Positions 41,554-50,887 of a DNA stretch of 64,000 nucleotides are shown piece after piece. The stretch is from the NCBI GenBank assembly GCA_050247075.1, contig JBFWUW010000010.1:62001-126000 (forward strand), given 5' to 3'. Each line of letters starts with the position of its first letter. Position 1 is the first letter of the stretch. The notes beneath the pieces are model-generated. The model searched no databases. It saw only the letters and a list, made by a program, of their open reading frames with translations, and was not told where the DNA came from. Source of the stretch: JBFWUW01 sp050247075 (GTDB lineage Bacteria; Planctomycetota; Planctomycetia; Pirellulales; JBFWUW01). A program made the position numbers and the translations under genes.

Positions 41554-42175
41554 CCAGCCCGTTCTTCACGGCCCATACGGCAACCTGCGTGCGGTCGGTG
41601 GCGTGGACCTTGCGCAGAATGTTCTGCACATGCTCCTTCACCGTATCGACGCTGATCTTGAGCGCCAGGCCGATCTCGCGATTGCTCAGGCCTTGCGCCA
41701 AATGCCGCAGCACTTGCGACTCGCGCTGGGTTAACGATACGCCATCCTTGACCGGAATGGGCTGTGTCTGCCGCGCCGTTAGCCGCTGGGCCTCGGCCTT
41801 GAGGGGTTCTTCACCTCCGGCCACGGCGCGGATGACTTTCAGAATCTCGTCGCGCGAGTTGTCCTTGAGTACGTAGGCGCTAGCCCCCAAGGCAGCCGAG
41901 CGGGCCTTGTACGTGGGATTGTCGAACGACGACAGCATGATGACTTTGGTGTTGGGAGATTTCTCGCGAATTTTCTCAATGGCATCGATGCCGTCTCCCT
42001 CGCGCATGCGGACATCGACGACGGCGATGTGCGGGCGCTTCTTTTCGGCCAGGGCGATGGCACTGGCGCTGTCCGCCGCCTGGCCGACAACGTCCATATC
42101 GGCGTCTTTCAACAGCGTTACCAATCCCACGCGCACCAACTCGTGGTTGTCAACGATCATCACTTTTATGCTCAT
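41549..42175 (-). CDS. NarL/FixJ-type response regulator
   Basis: Protein of 208 residues. Receiver domain at 1-120 (VMIVDNHELVRVGLVTLL; phospho-acceptor Asp in VVDVRMREGDG; LKDN with the conserved Lys), then a LuxR/GerE helix-turn-helix (about 145-205: SLTQRESQVLRHLAQGLSNREIGLALKISVDTVKEHVQNIL). No cognate histidine kinase is adjacent. Start ATG 42175 has a strong Shine-Dalgarno GGAGG five bases upstream, which decides against the upstream ATG 42226. Confidence 0.92.
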   Translation of the reverse strand: MSIKVMIVDNHELVRVGLVTLLKDADMDVVGQAADSASAIALAEKKRPHIAVVDVRMREGDGIDAIEKIREKSPNTKVIMLSSFDNPTYKARSAALGASAYVLKDNSRDEILKVIRAVAGGEEPLKAEAQRLTARQTQPIPVKDGVSLTQRESQVLRHLAQGLSNREIGLALKISVDTVKEHVQNILRKVHATDRTQVAVWAVKNGLV

Positions 42176-42851
42176 CCCATCCTCCGAGGCCGCCCCCTTG
42201 CGGGAGGCACCTAAAGTCGTAGCCATGTGTATGTGGTCTTTCTTACATCCATGCGATGAACGCATCGGACAAAAAAATTCGATTCAGTTGAAGTCAGCAC
42301 TCACGTTTGCCCCAAGAAACCGACCTGCCGTACGACGGCCAAAATCCATCCGGTGTCTTCTTGAAAAAGCGCAATTCACGAACGATCGTGACGAGTTTCA
42401 AGCAGCAAGTCGTCAAAAAACGGCTCCATCGGCCTCTAGTGTAAGGTTCGGCAGCGGCGAATCCAGGGGGGTAATATCCCCCGACCCCTCGGTTCGCTAG
42501 CCCCCCGCCCGTATTGGTAAGCGTAGCCTACGGGCGTCAGAAGGCAACCATTTTAACGATTCCGCAAGGTAGGCTCGCTAGATCCGTTCCATTACTGCCA
42601 AAAACGCCACCAAACGTGTTTGGTTTTTGACTCGGCTGGCAGGGTGACGTAGATGTTTAGCAACGATCGTGCGTCGTGTTTGCCTCACTTGGCAATCACG
42701 GCGTGGCGATTCCAGCACCATTTCGACGACCACCCAATCTCACCCCCACTCAGCTACGGATGCGGGATCGGAATGGTTCATTCGAAAATTCTGTCGCTCA
42801 AAAAATTCGTCTCCGGCCGTCCTCCGCGCCGCTTGGAATCTCGTGAACCTT
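42176..42851. other. Divergent region between two response regulator genes
   Basis: About 680 bases, no gene supported. A dyad CGCCCGTA / TACGGGCG (42506-42513 and 42529-42536) surrounds GTAAGCGTAGCC and may be another dispersed element. No GG-N10-GC sigma-54 promoter was spotted by eye. Confidence 0.4.
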
Positions 42852-44234
42852 ATGACGCACACTCCCATGAAACGTGGAAACCTGTTGTTGTTGGACGATG
42901 ACCGCCGGCTGTTGGAGTCGATGGCCGAGTGGCTGCGCTCGCAAGGCTACAAGGTCGATGCCGCGCAGAACATTGAATCGGCCAAGGCCGCGATGGGGCG
43001 CAAACATTTCGACCTGGCACTGGTCGATATTCGCCTGGGCGACGAGGACGGGTTTGACTTTCTGTGCCACTGCCGTCAACAACAGCCGGCGATGGCCGTG
43101 CTGATGATGACCGGCTACGGCAGCGTGGAGTCGGCGGTGGAAGCCATTCGCGCGGGTGCCTTTGACTTTCTGACCAAGCCGCTGATCGACGACGAGCTGG
43201 AACTGGCCATCGGACGCGCCCTGCGGCAGCAAGAAGTGCTAGAGGAAAACAAGCAGCTCAAAGCCCAACTCGACTTGCGGTTTGGCATGGAGAACATCGT
43301 CGGACACGACCCCCGCATGTTGAAGATTTTCGACCTGGTCGACAGCGTGGCCGACTCGCGCACGACCATCTTGATCACCGGAGAAAGCGGCACCGGCAAA
43401 TCGCTGGCTGCCCGCGCCATCCACCGCCGCAGCGCCCGCCGCGACAAACCGTTTGTCGAGGTCGCCTGCGGAGCATTGCCGGAAACATTGCTGGAAAGCG
43501 AACTGTTTGGCCATGTCGCGGGCAGTTTCACCGGGGCACTGGGGGACAAGCTCGGCAAGTTCCTGCAGGCCGACGGCGGAACCATCTTTTTGGACGAGAT
43601 TGGCACGGCCAGCCCCAGCCTGCAAGTCAAACTGCTCCGGGTGCTGCAAGAGTTTGAATTCGAGGCGGTCGGCGGAACCAAAACACACCGCGTCGATACG
43701 CGGGTGATTCTGGCGACCAACGAAGACCTGGGCCAACTGGTGGCGGCGGGCAAGTTCCGCCAAGATCTGTACTACCGCGTGAATGTGATCAACATAGAGC
43801 TGCCGGGGCTGAAGGACCGCATTTCGGACATTCCACTGTTGGCTCGGCATTTTCTCAAACAGGTTTGCCAGGAGTCTGGCCGCCCGGAACGCGACTTCAG
43901 CGACAATGCCTTGGCCGCCATGCAACGCTACAACTGGCCGGGCAACGTGCGCGAATTGCACAATGTGGTTGAACGGGCCGTGCTGCTGGGCAAACAAGAG
44001 GTCATCGGAGTGCAAGACTTGCCGCCCCATTTGCACTTTGCCGTGGCTGTTCCGGTTGCCGCCAGCGGCGCAGCCAACCTGAAGTCGGCCCTGCAAGCCC
44101 CAGAGCGGCAAGTCATTCTGGAAATGCTGGAGCGCCACGAGTGGAACCGCAACGCCACGGCCGAGGCCCTGGGCATCAACCGCACCACGCTCTACAAAAA
44201 GATGAAGCGGCTGGGCCTGGACAGCCAGCGTTGA
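42852..44234 (+). CDS. NtrC-type sigma-54 response regulator
   Basis: Protein of 460 residues. Receiver domain (LLLLDDDRRLLESMAEWL; phospho-acceptor Asp in ALVDIRLGDEDG; TKP with Lys), AAA+ domain with Walker A GESGTGKSLAARAIH, ELFGHVAGSFTGA, Walker B TIFLDEIG and R-finger region, and a Fis-type helix-turn-helix (NRNATAEALGINRTTLYKKMKRLG). The sigma-54 contact loop is GSFTGA instead of GAFTGA, and HVAG replaces the usual HEKG. ATG 42852 or 42867 fits; the frame upstream is unconserved. No kinase gene is adjacent. Confidence 0.92.
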   Translation: MTHTPMKRGNLLLLDDDRRLLESMAEWLRSQGYKVDAAQNIESAKAAMGRKHFDLALVDIRLGDEDGFDFLCHCRQQQPAMAVLMMTGYGSVESAVEAIRAGAFDFLTKPLIDDELELAIGRALRQQEVLEENKQLKAQLDLRFGMENIVGHDPRMLKIFDLVDSVADSRTTILITGESGTGKSLAARAIHRRSARRDKPFVEVACGALPETLLESELFGHVAGSFTGALGDKLGKFLQADGGTIFLDEIGTASPSLQVKLLRVLQEFEFEAVGGTKTHRVDTRVILATNEDLGQLVAAGKFRQDLYYRVNVINIELPGLKDRISDIPLLARHFLKQVCQESGRPERDFSDNALAAMQRYNWPGNVRELHNVVERAVLLGKQEVIGVQDLPPHLHFAVAVPVAASGAANLKSALQAPERQVILEMLERHEWNRNATAEALGINRTTLYKKMKRLGLDSQR

Positions 44235-44261
44235 AGGCGGGACCACGTAGCCACACGGCTC

Positions 44262-44286
44262 CATGAGGAAAGGATGAAGGATGAAT
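44262..44286. repeat. Short degenerate 7-bp array
   Basis: GGAAAGG / ATGAAGG / ATGAATA units downstream of the NtrC-type gene. Confidence 0.5.
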
Positions 44287-44301
44287 AAGTGGGGTGGCTG
44301 G

Positions 44302-44336
44302 GCCATTCGCTGCGATGCTGACCCAGGCACCCGCCG
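44302..44336 (+). repeat. Partial copy of the 130-bp element
   Basis: GCCATTCGCTGCGATGCTGA and CCCAGGCACCCGCC match the right end of the copy at 56346 with few changes; the left part is absent. Confidence 0.6.
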
Positions 44337-44478
44337 TTGTCGCCAGGGCCAAATGCGGTTTAGCTGAATGCTGAGTGCTTCTCCGCTGACAGCTTTTTGC
44401 TTCTTGGTTTTTTGGGGACTGCGAGCATCGTCACCTCGGCCAGTTATTTTGAGGGGCTATCGTTCTCTGGTCCACCTT

Positions 44479-44522
44479 ACCTGTTCCATTTTTGCCGTGT
44501 TTCGGGGGGTTGTGGTTCAGGT
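44479..44522. repeat. 44-bp repeat with ACCTG/CAGGT ends, copy 1
   Basis: Starts ACCTGTTCCA and ends TGGTTCAGGT; the ends form an imperfect 10-bp inverted repeat around a TTTTTGCCGTGTTTCGGGG centre. Copy 2 lies 166 bases downstream. Confidence 0.7.
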
Positions 44523-44644
44523 AAACGTAGCCGTAAAGCTCCTGCTTTGCTGGCTGGATGCGCGATCGGTTTTCCATCGTGCGTTGAAGACCGAAAGGCA
44601 ATCGACGCTCGAACACACCGCTTCCCGGATGCCGAAGGGGCGCT

Positions 44645-44688
44645 ACCTGCCCCATTTTTGCCGTGTTTCGGGGGGTTGTGGTGCAGGT
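44645..44688. repeat. 44-bp repeat with ACCTG/CAGGT ends, copy 2
   Basis: Starts ACCTGCCCCA and ends TGGTGCAGGT. It differs from copy 1 at about three positions, at least one of them mirrored in the opposite arm. Confidence 0.7.
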
Positions 44689-44799
44689 AAACGTGGTCGA
44701 GGTGAGGAATGTTGGCGGCGCGTAGCGGTAGCGGCACGCGGGAGAATCGCGTTTCAAAAATATGGAAAGGCCCCGTGGCACGTACTGGGCAGGCGGGGA

Positions 44800-44824
44800 A
44801 ACGGCTAGAAAAGCGCCTCCTCCC
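44800..44824. repeat. Palindromic repeat family, variant
   Basis: AACGGCTAGAAAAGCGCCTCC; right flank like the other copies, palindrome degraded. Confidence 0.45.
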
Positions 44825-45220
44825 AATGAGCCGGCCAGCCGGCAACGGTAGCCGCAAATAGGTAACCCGCCCCAGTCGCCGGCCGCCACGGCCATGCTGC
44901 TCGAGCACGCGGCGATCGACGATGCGCGGGGCGGTTTTGGTGGCACCGCGCCCTTGGAACGTGCGAAAGCCACGTCGGCGCGCGATACCGCTTGCACGTA
45001 TCATCGCAATTGTTGATGTTTCTGTCAACTCTATTTCATACACTATTTTATATTTAATTAGCCGGGCAGCCGGTGGCGGACCTTTGAATTGCTAGCCTGG
45101 CCGGACGTAGTTAGACCGCCATCCAGGCGAAAGCTGTCGGGTTAGGTTTGGTGAGAACCACGAATCGAACAAATCTAACGAATAGGATTTGGGGGGAGTT
45201 GGGGTTTAGGGTGGCTGGCG

Positions 45221-45354
45221 TCTGACCATCGGGAAGGCCCAGCGGAGTTGCATTCCAACCAGAAAAGCCGAGGGAAGCCGCGCCTGGGCAACCCGGTTAG
45301 ATCATCTACTCCGCTCTCGCCATTCGCTTCGCTGCCGGCCCAGCCACCCGCCGA
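45221..45354 (+). repeat. 130-bp inverted-repeat element, copy A
   Basis: Runs from TCTGACCATCGGGAAGGCCC to the CAGCCACCCGCC end. Inner arms AGCGGAGT (45241-45248) and ACTCCGCT (45308-45315) are perfectly complementary. It matches copy B at 56346-56479 over most of its length. Confidence 0.7.
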
Positions 45355-45362
45355 CCAGGGCA

Positions 45363-45387
45363 ATCGGCGATGGAATCGCCTCCTACA
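45363..45387 (+). repeat. Palindromic repeat family, copy 2
   Basis: ATCGGCGATGGAATCGCC followed by TCCTACA: 6-bp arms GGCGAT/ATCGCC around GGA. It directly follows the 130-bp element. Confidence 0.65.
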
Positions 45388-45438
45388 AATGGCAGGGAGA
45401 GCGGATGATCGCCGTCGGGAGACAGCTCGTGCAGGGTG

Positions 45439-45462
45439 ATCGGCCAGGAAACCGCCTCTCGC
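45439..45462 (+). repeat. Palindromic repeat family, variant
   Basis: ATCGGCCAGGAAACCGCC then TCTCGCA, between flanking AGGGTG / CACCCT arms. Confidence 0.45.
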
Positions 45463-45873
45463 AGGGGAGCGTGCCACCCTCGATTGCCGCACGTAAGGCA
45501 TTTTGATAGAATCACTTAGCGTTCGAGAAGCGGATGCTTGGCTCGATCGCGGTAAGTAGATTGAGGATTGTCTGGTGCCTGTCCGCCACTTCTGGGGTCG
45601 TTCTGCGGCGCGGCCAGGCGTAGAGTAGGGATGGAACGGGCCGTTTGTAGGGCCTTTACGGCTTGTGCCAACGGCAGAATAATGTGGCGTTCGGCGGATA
45701 ACGATTGAGCCGTGTCTGATTGCCCGCCGTCCTAGGGCGGTGCTAGATAGAAAAAGTACTCGTTTTGTTGCCGTCAGGCAGTCGATGGCCGCTCTGACCG
45801 AGGGGGGGCGTGCTGTAGGTCCGCCGCGGCGGACGCCGTTCGATGTCCAACAGCCTTTAGCGAAACCAGATCT

Positions 45874-48585
45874 ATGTCGCCCAACCAACTTGTGACTCCG
45901 GCCGCCAATGGCAGCGTAACGCAACCACCCGTCGATGCCGATCGGGCTGAAACGGCGGAATGGCTAGAGTCGTTGCAGTACGTGCTGAAGGCCAAGGGGC
46001 CCGATCGCGTGACCTATCTGCTTTCGGCCTTGAACCAGGCGGCCCATCGGCAAGGGGTGGAATTGCCCTTCTCGGCGACGACTCCTTATATCAACACCAT
46101 TCCGCCCGAGGAACAGCCCGCCTATCCCGGCAATCGAGAGATCGAACGGCGCATCAAGAGCATCATCCGTTGGAATGCCATGGCCATGGTGGTGCGGGCC
46201 AACAAAGAGTCAGACGGTATCGGCGGGCATATTTCGACATTCGCCTCGGCCGCCACGCTGTACGAGGTGGCCTTCAACCATTTCTTCCGCTGTCGGGATG
46301 AGTCGCACCCTGGCGACCAGATATTTTTTCAGGGCCATGCCACGCCCGGCATGTACGCGCGGGCCTTCTTGGAAGGCCGGCTGACGGAACAAAATCTGGT
46401 CAACTTCCGCCGCGAGCTAGCCGCGGGGGGCGGGCTGTCGAGCTACCCGCACCCTTGGCTGATGCCCAATTTTTGGCAGTTTCCCACGGTGTCGATGGGC
46501 CTAGGCCCGATCATGTCGATCTACCAGGCGCGGTTCAACAAGTATCTCACCGACCGCGGTATTAAGGATTGCAGCAAATCGCACGTGTGGGCCTTTTTGG
46601 GCGATGGCGAAACCGACGAGCCGGAAACCTTGGGTGCCATCACCTTGGCCTCGCGGGAGAACCTGGACAATCTTATCTTTGTCATCAACTGCAACTTGCA
46701 GCGGTTGGATGGGCCGGTTCGCGGCAACGGCAAGATCATTCAAGAGTTGGAGGGAATCTTTCGCGGCGCCGGTTGGAACGTCATCAAGGTGATTTGGGGC
46801 GACGACTGGGACGCGCTGTTGGAAGATGACGAGACCGGCTTGTTGGTCCGCCGCATGGGCGAGGTTGTGGATGGCGAGTACCAAAAGTATGTCGTTAGCG
46901 ATGGTGCCTACATCCGGCAAAACTTCTTCGGCAAGTACCCGGAACTGGCCAAGATGGTCAGCCACATGTCGGACGAAAAACTGGCCAAGCTGCGCCGCGG
47001 CGGGCACGACCCCGAAAAAGTCTTTGCCGCGTACCAGGCCGCCATCAGCAGCAACGGCAAGCCAACGGTGATTTTGGCCAAGACCATCAAGGGCTACGGC
47101 CTGGGTGAGTCGGGCGAGGGCCGCAACGTAACGCACCAGCAGAAGAAGCTGGATCAGGACGAACTGCGCGAGTTCCGCACGCGGTTTGGCATTCCGATTT
47201 CCGATGATGAGGTCGCCAAGGCCCCGTTCTACAAACCGCCCGAGGATAGCCAGGAGATGAAATACCTGCATGCCCGGCGGAAGGAATTGGGGGGCTACTT
47301 GCCGTCGCGGTCGTCCACGGCTCCCAAGTTGGAAGTCCCCAAGCTGGAGGATGTATCCGACCTGTTGGAATCGACGGGCGAGAAGGAGTACTCTACGACG
47401 TTTACCTTCGTGCGGTTGCTGCAAAAGCTGCTGCGTGACAAAAAGGTGGGCAAGTACATTGTCCCGATCGTGCCGGACGAGTCGCGGACCTTCGGCATGG
47501 ATCCGCTGTTCAAGCAGATCGGCATCTATTCGCACGTCGGCCAGCTTTACGAACCGGTCGATATCGAAAACAAGATGACCTACTACCGCGAGGCCAAAGA
47601 TGGCCAGTTGCTGGAAGAAGGCATCACCGAGGCTGGCTCGATGTCGTCGTTCATCGCCGCCGGTACGTCGTACTCGGTCCACGGCACGCACATGATTCCG
47701 TTCTTTGTGTACTACTCCATGTTCGGCTTTCAGCGGATTGGCGATCTGATTTGGGCCGCCTGCGACATGCGTGCCCGCGGCTTTTTGATGGGCGGCACCG
47801 CCGGCCGCACCACGCTCGCCGGTGAAGGCTTGCAGCACCAGGACGGCCACAGCCACCTCAACGCCATCGCCTTTCCCACGGTGCGGGCCTACGACCCAGC
47901 CTACGGGTACGAGACCGCCGTGATCGTGCTGGACGGCATGCGGCGGATGTACCAGGAAAACGAAGACGCCCTTTATTATCTGACGATCGGCAACGAGGCC
48001 TACCGCATGCCCGCCATGCCCAAGGGCGTGGAGGAAGGCATTGTCCGCGGCATCTACAAGCTGACCGACAAAAAGGTTGAGAAAGCCCGCGGGCATGTGC
48101 AACTGTTTGGCAGCGGTTCGATCTTGCGGGAAATCTTGCGGGGGGCCGATATTTTGGCCACCAAGTACAACATCAGCAGCACCATTTGGAGCGTCACCAG
48201 CTACAACGAACTGCGCCGCGAGGCACAAGATGCCGAGCGCTGGAACATGCTGCACCCCGACCAAAAGCCGCGCACGCCGTACATTGCCCAAGCCATTGCC
48301 GGTGAGAAAGGCCCCTTCATTGCCGCCTCGGACTATGTGCGGGCGGTGACGGAGCAACTCAACCCGTGGGTGCCGGGGGGCTTGTACGCCTTGGGGACCG
48401 ACGGCTTCGGCCGCAGCGAGGCCCGCAAGCAGTTGCGGCGGCACTTTGAGGTCGATGCCGAGTGCGTCACCGTCGGCGCGCTCTATCGCCTCAGCCAGGA
48501 GGGCGTACTGCCCGCCAAGGAAGTCGCCCAGGCCATCAAGGATTTGGGGATCGACGCCGATAAGCCCAATCCCTTGACGATTTAA
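45874..48585 (+). CDS. aceE: Pyruvate dehydrogenase E1, homodimeric type
   Basis: Thiamine diphosphate-dependent decarboxylation of pyruvate and reductive acetylation of the E2 lipoyl group. The 903-residue protein is slightly longer than the E. coli enzyme (about 887). Visible: GHISTFASAATLYEVAFNHFFR, QGHATPGMYARAFLEGRL, the ThDP motif GDGETDEPE ... NCNLQRLDG, TIKGYGLGESGEGRNVTHQQKKL, FGMDPLFKQIGIY and the C-terminal domain GTDGFGRSEARKQLRRHFEVD. ATG 45874 comes 6 residues before the first charged segment. aceF follows after 61 bases, so both are co-transcribed. Confidence 0.97.
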   Translation: MSPNQLVTPAANGSVTQPPVDADRAETAEWLESLQYVLKAKGPDRVTYLLSALNQAAHRQGVELPFSATTPYINTIPPEEQPAYPGNREIERRIKSIIRWNAMAMVVRANKESDGIGGHISTFASAATLYEVAFNHFFRCRDESHPGDQIFFQGHATPGMYARAFLEGRLTEQNLVNFRRELAAGGGLSSYPHPWLMPNFWQFPTVSMGLGPIMSIYQARFNKYLTDRGIKDCSKSHVWAFLGDGETDEPETLGAITLASRENLDNLIFVINCNLQRLDGPVRGNGKIIQELEGIFRGAGWNVIKVIWGDDWDALLEDDETGLLVRRMGEVVDGEYQKYVVSDGAYIRQNFFGKYPELAKMVSHMSDEKLAKLRRGGHDPEKVFAAYQAAISSNGKPTVILAKTIKGYGLGESGEGRNVTHQQKKLDQDELREFRTRFGIPISDDEVAKAPFYKPPEDSQEMKYLHARRKELGGYLPSRSSTAPKLEVPKLEDVSDLLESTGEKEYSTTFTFVRLLQKLLRDKKVGKYIVPIVPDESRTFGMDPLFKQIGIYSHVGQLYEPVDIENKMTYYREAKDGQLLEEGITEAGSMSSFIAAGTSYSVHGTHMIPFFVYYSMFGFQRIGDLIWAACDMRARGFLMGGTAGRTTLAGEGLQHQDGHSHLNAIAFPTVRAYDPAYGYETAVIVLDGMRRMYQENEDALYYLTIGNEAYRMPAMPKGVEEGIVRGIYKLTDKKVEKARGHVQLFGSGSILREILRGADILATKYNISSTIWSVTSYNELRREAQDAERWNMLHPDQKPRTPYIAQAIAGEKGPFIAASDYVRAVTEQLNPWVPGGLYALGTDGFGRSEARKQLRRHFEVDAECVTVGALYRLSQEGVLPAKEVAQAIKDLGIDADKPNPLTI

Positions 48586-48646
48586 GCATTGCCGCCGGTG
48601 CCAGAACCGATGCGAACCACCTAGATCATTCAACGCGAGACTTGTG

Positions 48647-50059
48647 ATGGCCATTGAGTTCAAGATGCCCAACCTGGGCGAAAATGTCGATTCGGGCGAC
48701 GTCATTACGTTGCTGGTTGAGGAGGGGGAGGAAATCTCGTCCGAGCAGGCCGTTGTTGAAGTCGAGACCGGTAAAGCCGTGGTGGAGGTTCCCTGCCCGC
48801 ACGCCGGTAAGATCGTCAAGCTGCATGTGAAGAAGGGGGACAAGGTTCCCGTGGGCGCACCGATTCTGTCGATTGAAACCAGCGACGCCCCGGCCAAGGA
48901 GGAAAAGGCCGACAAACCGGCCAAACCCGCGTCTACGGCGAAGCCGGCCGAGAATCAGGAGGAGGAGCAGGAACAGGAGCAAGAGGAGCCGGCCGCCGCG
49001 CCGCCCGCGTCGAAATCTCGTCCGGAGCCAAGAGCCGAGCCACGTCCCGCGGCCGCATCCGCCGCTCCCACTTCCTCCAGCCGTATTTCTTCCGCCCAGG
49101 GAGAGGAATCGAACGGCCACGGCAACGAGCCTGCCCCGGCCGCGCCCGCCACGCGGCGGTTAGCGCGGGAGTTGGGCGTCGATCTGGTTGGCATTGCCGG
49201 CAGCGGTCCTGGCGGACGGATCACGCGCGAGGATGTCATGGCGGCCGTTCGAGAGGCCAACAGCAACGTGTCGATCGCGCCGCATCCCGTGTCCAAGGCA
49301 TCGTCTCGCGGTGCTTCCGCCGCGCCGTCGGGCGGGACGGCGGACAAGGACTCATTTGGCCCGATCCACCGCGCCCCGCTGACCAAGATTCGGCAAGTCA
49401 TCGCGGCCAATATGTCGCGGTCGCACAACACCATTCCGCACGTTACCAATTTTGACGATGCCGACATCACCGAGTTGGAACGTATCCGCAAGGGAAGCAT
49501 GGCCGACTTCGTGGGCAAGGACGTTAAACTCACCACGATGGCGTTCATTCTCAAGGCGGTGGCCCATTCGCTCAAGCAGCACCCGGCCATCAATGCCTCG
49601 CTCGATCTGGAAAAGAACGAAGCCATCTACAAGGAATACGTCAGCCTGGGCGTGGCGGTCGATACCGAGCGCGGGCTGCTGGTGCCGGTAATTCGCGATG
49701 CAGACCGGCTGACGATTCCGCAATTGGCCCAATCGCTGACTAATCTGGCTGACCGGGCACGCAACAATCAGATTGGCTTGGAGGATATGCGCGGCGGTAC
49801 GTTTACGATCAGCAATATGGGCGCGGTCGGCGGGACCTACTCCACGCCGATCATCAACTTTCCGGAGGTCGCCATTTTGCTGGTCGGCCGCTCGCGGACG
49901 TTGCCGGTGGTGGTGGGCGAGAAAATCGAGCCGCGACTGATGTGCCCCTTGAGCCTGTCTTACGATCACCGCTGGGTGGATGGCGCGGTGGCGGCCCGGT
50001 TCCTCAACGAAGTCAAGGGCTATCTGGAAGCGCCAGCACGGCTGTTGCTGGCCCCGTAG
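48647..50059 (+). CDS. aceF: Pyruvate dehydrogenase E2, dihydrolipoamide acetyltransferase
   Basis: Carries acetyl groups from E1 to CoA. The 470-residue protein has a single N-terminal lipoyl domain (1-75, lipoyl Lys43 in VETGKAVVEV), a long Pro/Ala/Glu-rich linker with a Glu-Gln run (about 100-115), a peripheral-subunit-binding domain (RRLARELGVDLVGIAGSGPGGRITREDV) and the catalytic domain ending in LSYDHRWVDGAVAARF, with the catalytic His and the DG motif. E. coli AceF has three lipoyl domains; one is common elsewhere. ATG 48647 preferred over the adjoining GTG 48644. No lpd (E3) follows. Confidence 0.96.
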   Translation: MAIEFKMPNLGENVDSGDVITLLVEEGEEISSEQAVVEVETGKAVVEVPCPHAGKIVKLHVKKGDKVPVGAPILSIETSDAPAKEEKADKPAKPASTAKPAENQEEEQEQEQEEPAAAPPASKSRPEPRAEPRPAAASAAPTSSSRISSAQGEESNGHGNEPAPAAPATRRLARELGVDLVGIAGSGPGGRITREDVMAAVREANSNVSIAPHPVSKASSRGASAAPSGGTADKDSFGPIHRAPLTKIRQVIAANMSRSHNTIPHVTNFDDADITELERIRKGSMADFVGKDVKLTTMAFILKAVAHSLKQHPAINASLDLEKNEAIYKEYVSLGVAVDTERGLLVPVIRDADRLTIPQLAQSLTNLADRARNNQIGLEDMRGGTFTISNMGAVGGTYSTPIINFPEVAILLVGRSRTLPVVVGEKIEPRLMCPLSLSYDHRWVDGAVAARFLNEVKGYLEAPARLLLAP

Positions 50060-50066
50060 GCGGATT

Positions 50067-50092
50067 GATCGGCGATGGAATCGCCTCCTACA
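50067..50092 (+). repeat. Palindromic repeat family, copy 3
   Basis: GATCGGCGATGGAATCGCC then TCCTACA, eight bases after the aceF stop; it may act as a 3' end structure. Confidence 0.65.
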
Positions 50093-50104
50093 ATGCGCGG
50101 CGGA

Positions 50105-50887
50105 TTACTGCCCCTTTGCGCCGTGCCATCCGCCGATAAGGCCCATCAGGCCCGTTGTCAGCATGGTCCACAAGATGCGGGCATCGCCTTGCGGGACTAA
50201 TTGTTCGGTGCTGTCGAGGGGAAAGATGCTGGCCGCCAACACGCCAAACACCAAGGCCGAAATCAACCCGGCCAACGCGCATGCCAAGGCGCAGCGCCAA
50301 GCCACGATGGCGCGGCGCGTGGGAAGCGCCATGCAGGCCCCTGCCGCCAATCCGACAGCAGTCCACATGATCGCTTGCAGAAGAATGCCGCGCTGCAAAT
50401 CCTCCAGTTGATGTTCTACCAACTGCCAGACATAACGGCCCAGCAGCCCCATCCCAGCGCCGGCCAGGCCGCCGGCCAACATGCCAACGAAAAGCCCCAC
50501 ACCCGCGCCGCGCCACGATCGGCGCGAGGCACCCTCGACCAGACCAAATGCCCCGCTCGCCATGAGGCCAATCAAGGCCACGGTCGCGCAACAGTTGCTC
50601 CATTCCCAACGTCGAAGAACTCGCATCAAATCGGGGTTTCGTTGGACTTCGCGCATGGAAACCGCTCGCAATTCCCGTGGGATGGGTACCAGGCTGGTTT
50701 GCGGCGGGTGAACTGCCCACACCAACATTCCCGCCAACAGGCCGACGGCAAGTTGCAATCCGGGACCGCTGAACAATCGTGGCTGCACTGTCCGGCTGGC
50801 GGGAACAGCGTCCGCCGCAGCCTCGCTGGAGGGCAAAACTCCGACGAAACCCAGCGGATTTGATCCCGACAATGGCAGGCTGGACAT
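50105..50887 (-). CDS. Polytopic membrane protein of unknown function
   Basis: Protein of 260 residues with about five hydrophobic segments (LQLAVGLLAGMLVWAV, CATVALIGLMASGAFGLV, GAGVGLFVGMLAGGLAGAGMGLL, ILLQAIMWTAVGLAAGACMAL, ALACALAGLISALVFGVLAASI) and a short final one. Gly/Ala-rich small-residue packing dominates; no transporter or enzyme motif is visible. Start ATG 50887 has GGAGG eight bases upstream. Convergent with aceF. Confidence 0.72.
   Translation of the reverse strand: MSSLPLSGSNPLGFVGVLPSSEAAADAVPASRTVQPRLFSGPGLQLAVGLLAGMLVWAVHPPQTSLVPIPRELRAVSMREVQRNPDLMRVLRRWEWSNCCATVALIGLMASGAFGLVEGASRRSWRGAGVGLFVGMLAGGLAGAGMGLLGRYVWQLVEHQLEDLQRGILLQAIMWTAVGLAAGACMALPTRRAIVAWRCALACALAGLISALVFGVLAASIFPLDSTEQLVPQGDARILWTMLTTGLMGLIGGWHGAKGQ

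Larger units (their letters stand above)
44235..45873. other. 1.6 kb repeat-rich intergenic region
   Basis: No coding sequence is supported; longer open frames on both strands merely read through repeats. It contains a short heptamer array (44262-44286), a fragment of the 130-bp element (44302-44336), two 44-bp direct repeats (44479, 44645), palindromic-family members (44800, 45363, 45439), a complete 130-bp element (45221-45354) and an AT-rich block (45000-45060). A sequence TTGACA-N17-GATGAT on the - strand near 45031 could be a promoter. The aceE promoter should lie at its right end. Confidence 0.6.

Noticed and set aside
44431..45043. Two overlapping frames of about 188 codons on the - strand in the 1.6 kb gap
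   Set aside because: They read through both 44-bp repeats and other repeats, with no domain and low-complexity composition.
45175..45924. Open frame on the - strand upstream of aceE
   Set aside because: Covers the 130-bp element and aceE leader; no protein-like composition.
46501..48924. Open frame of about 800 codons opposite aceE and aceF
   Set aside because: Antisense shadow produced by GC-rich codon usage; the + strand carries complete E1 and E2 motifs.
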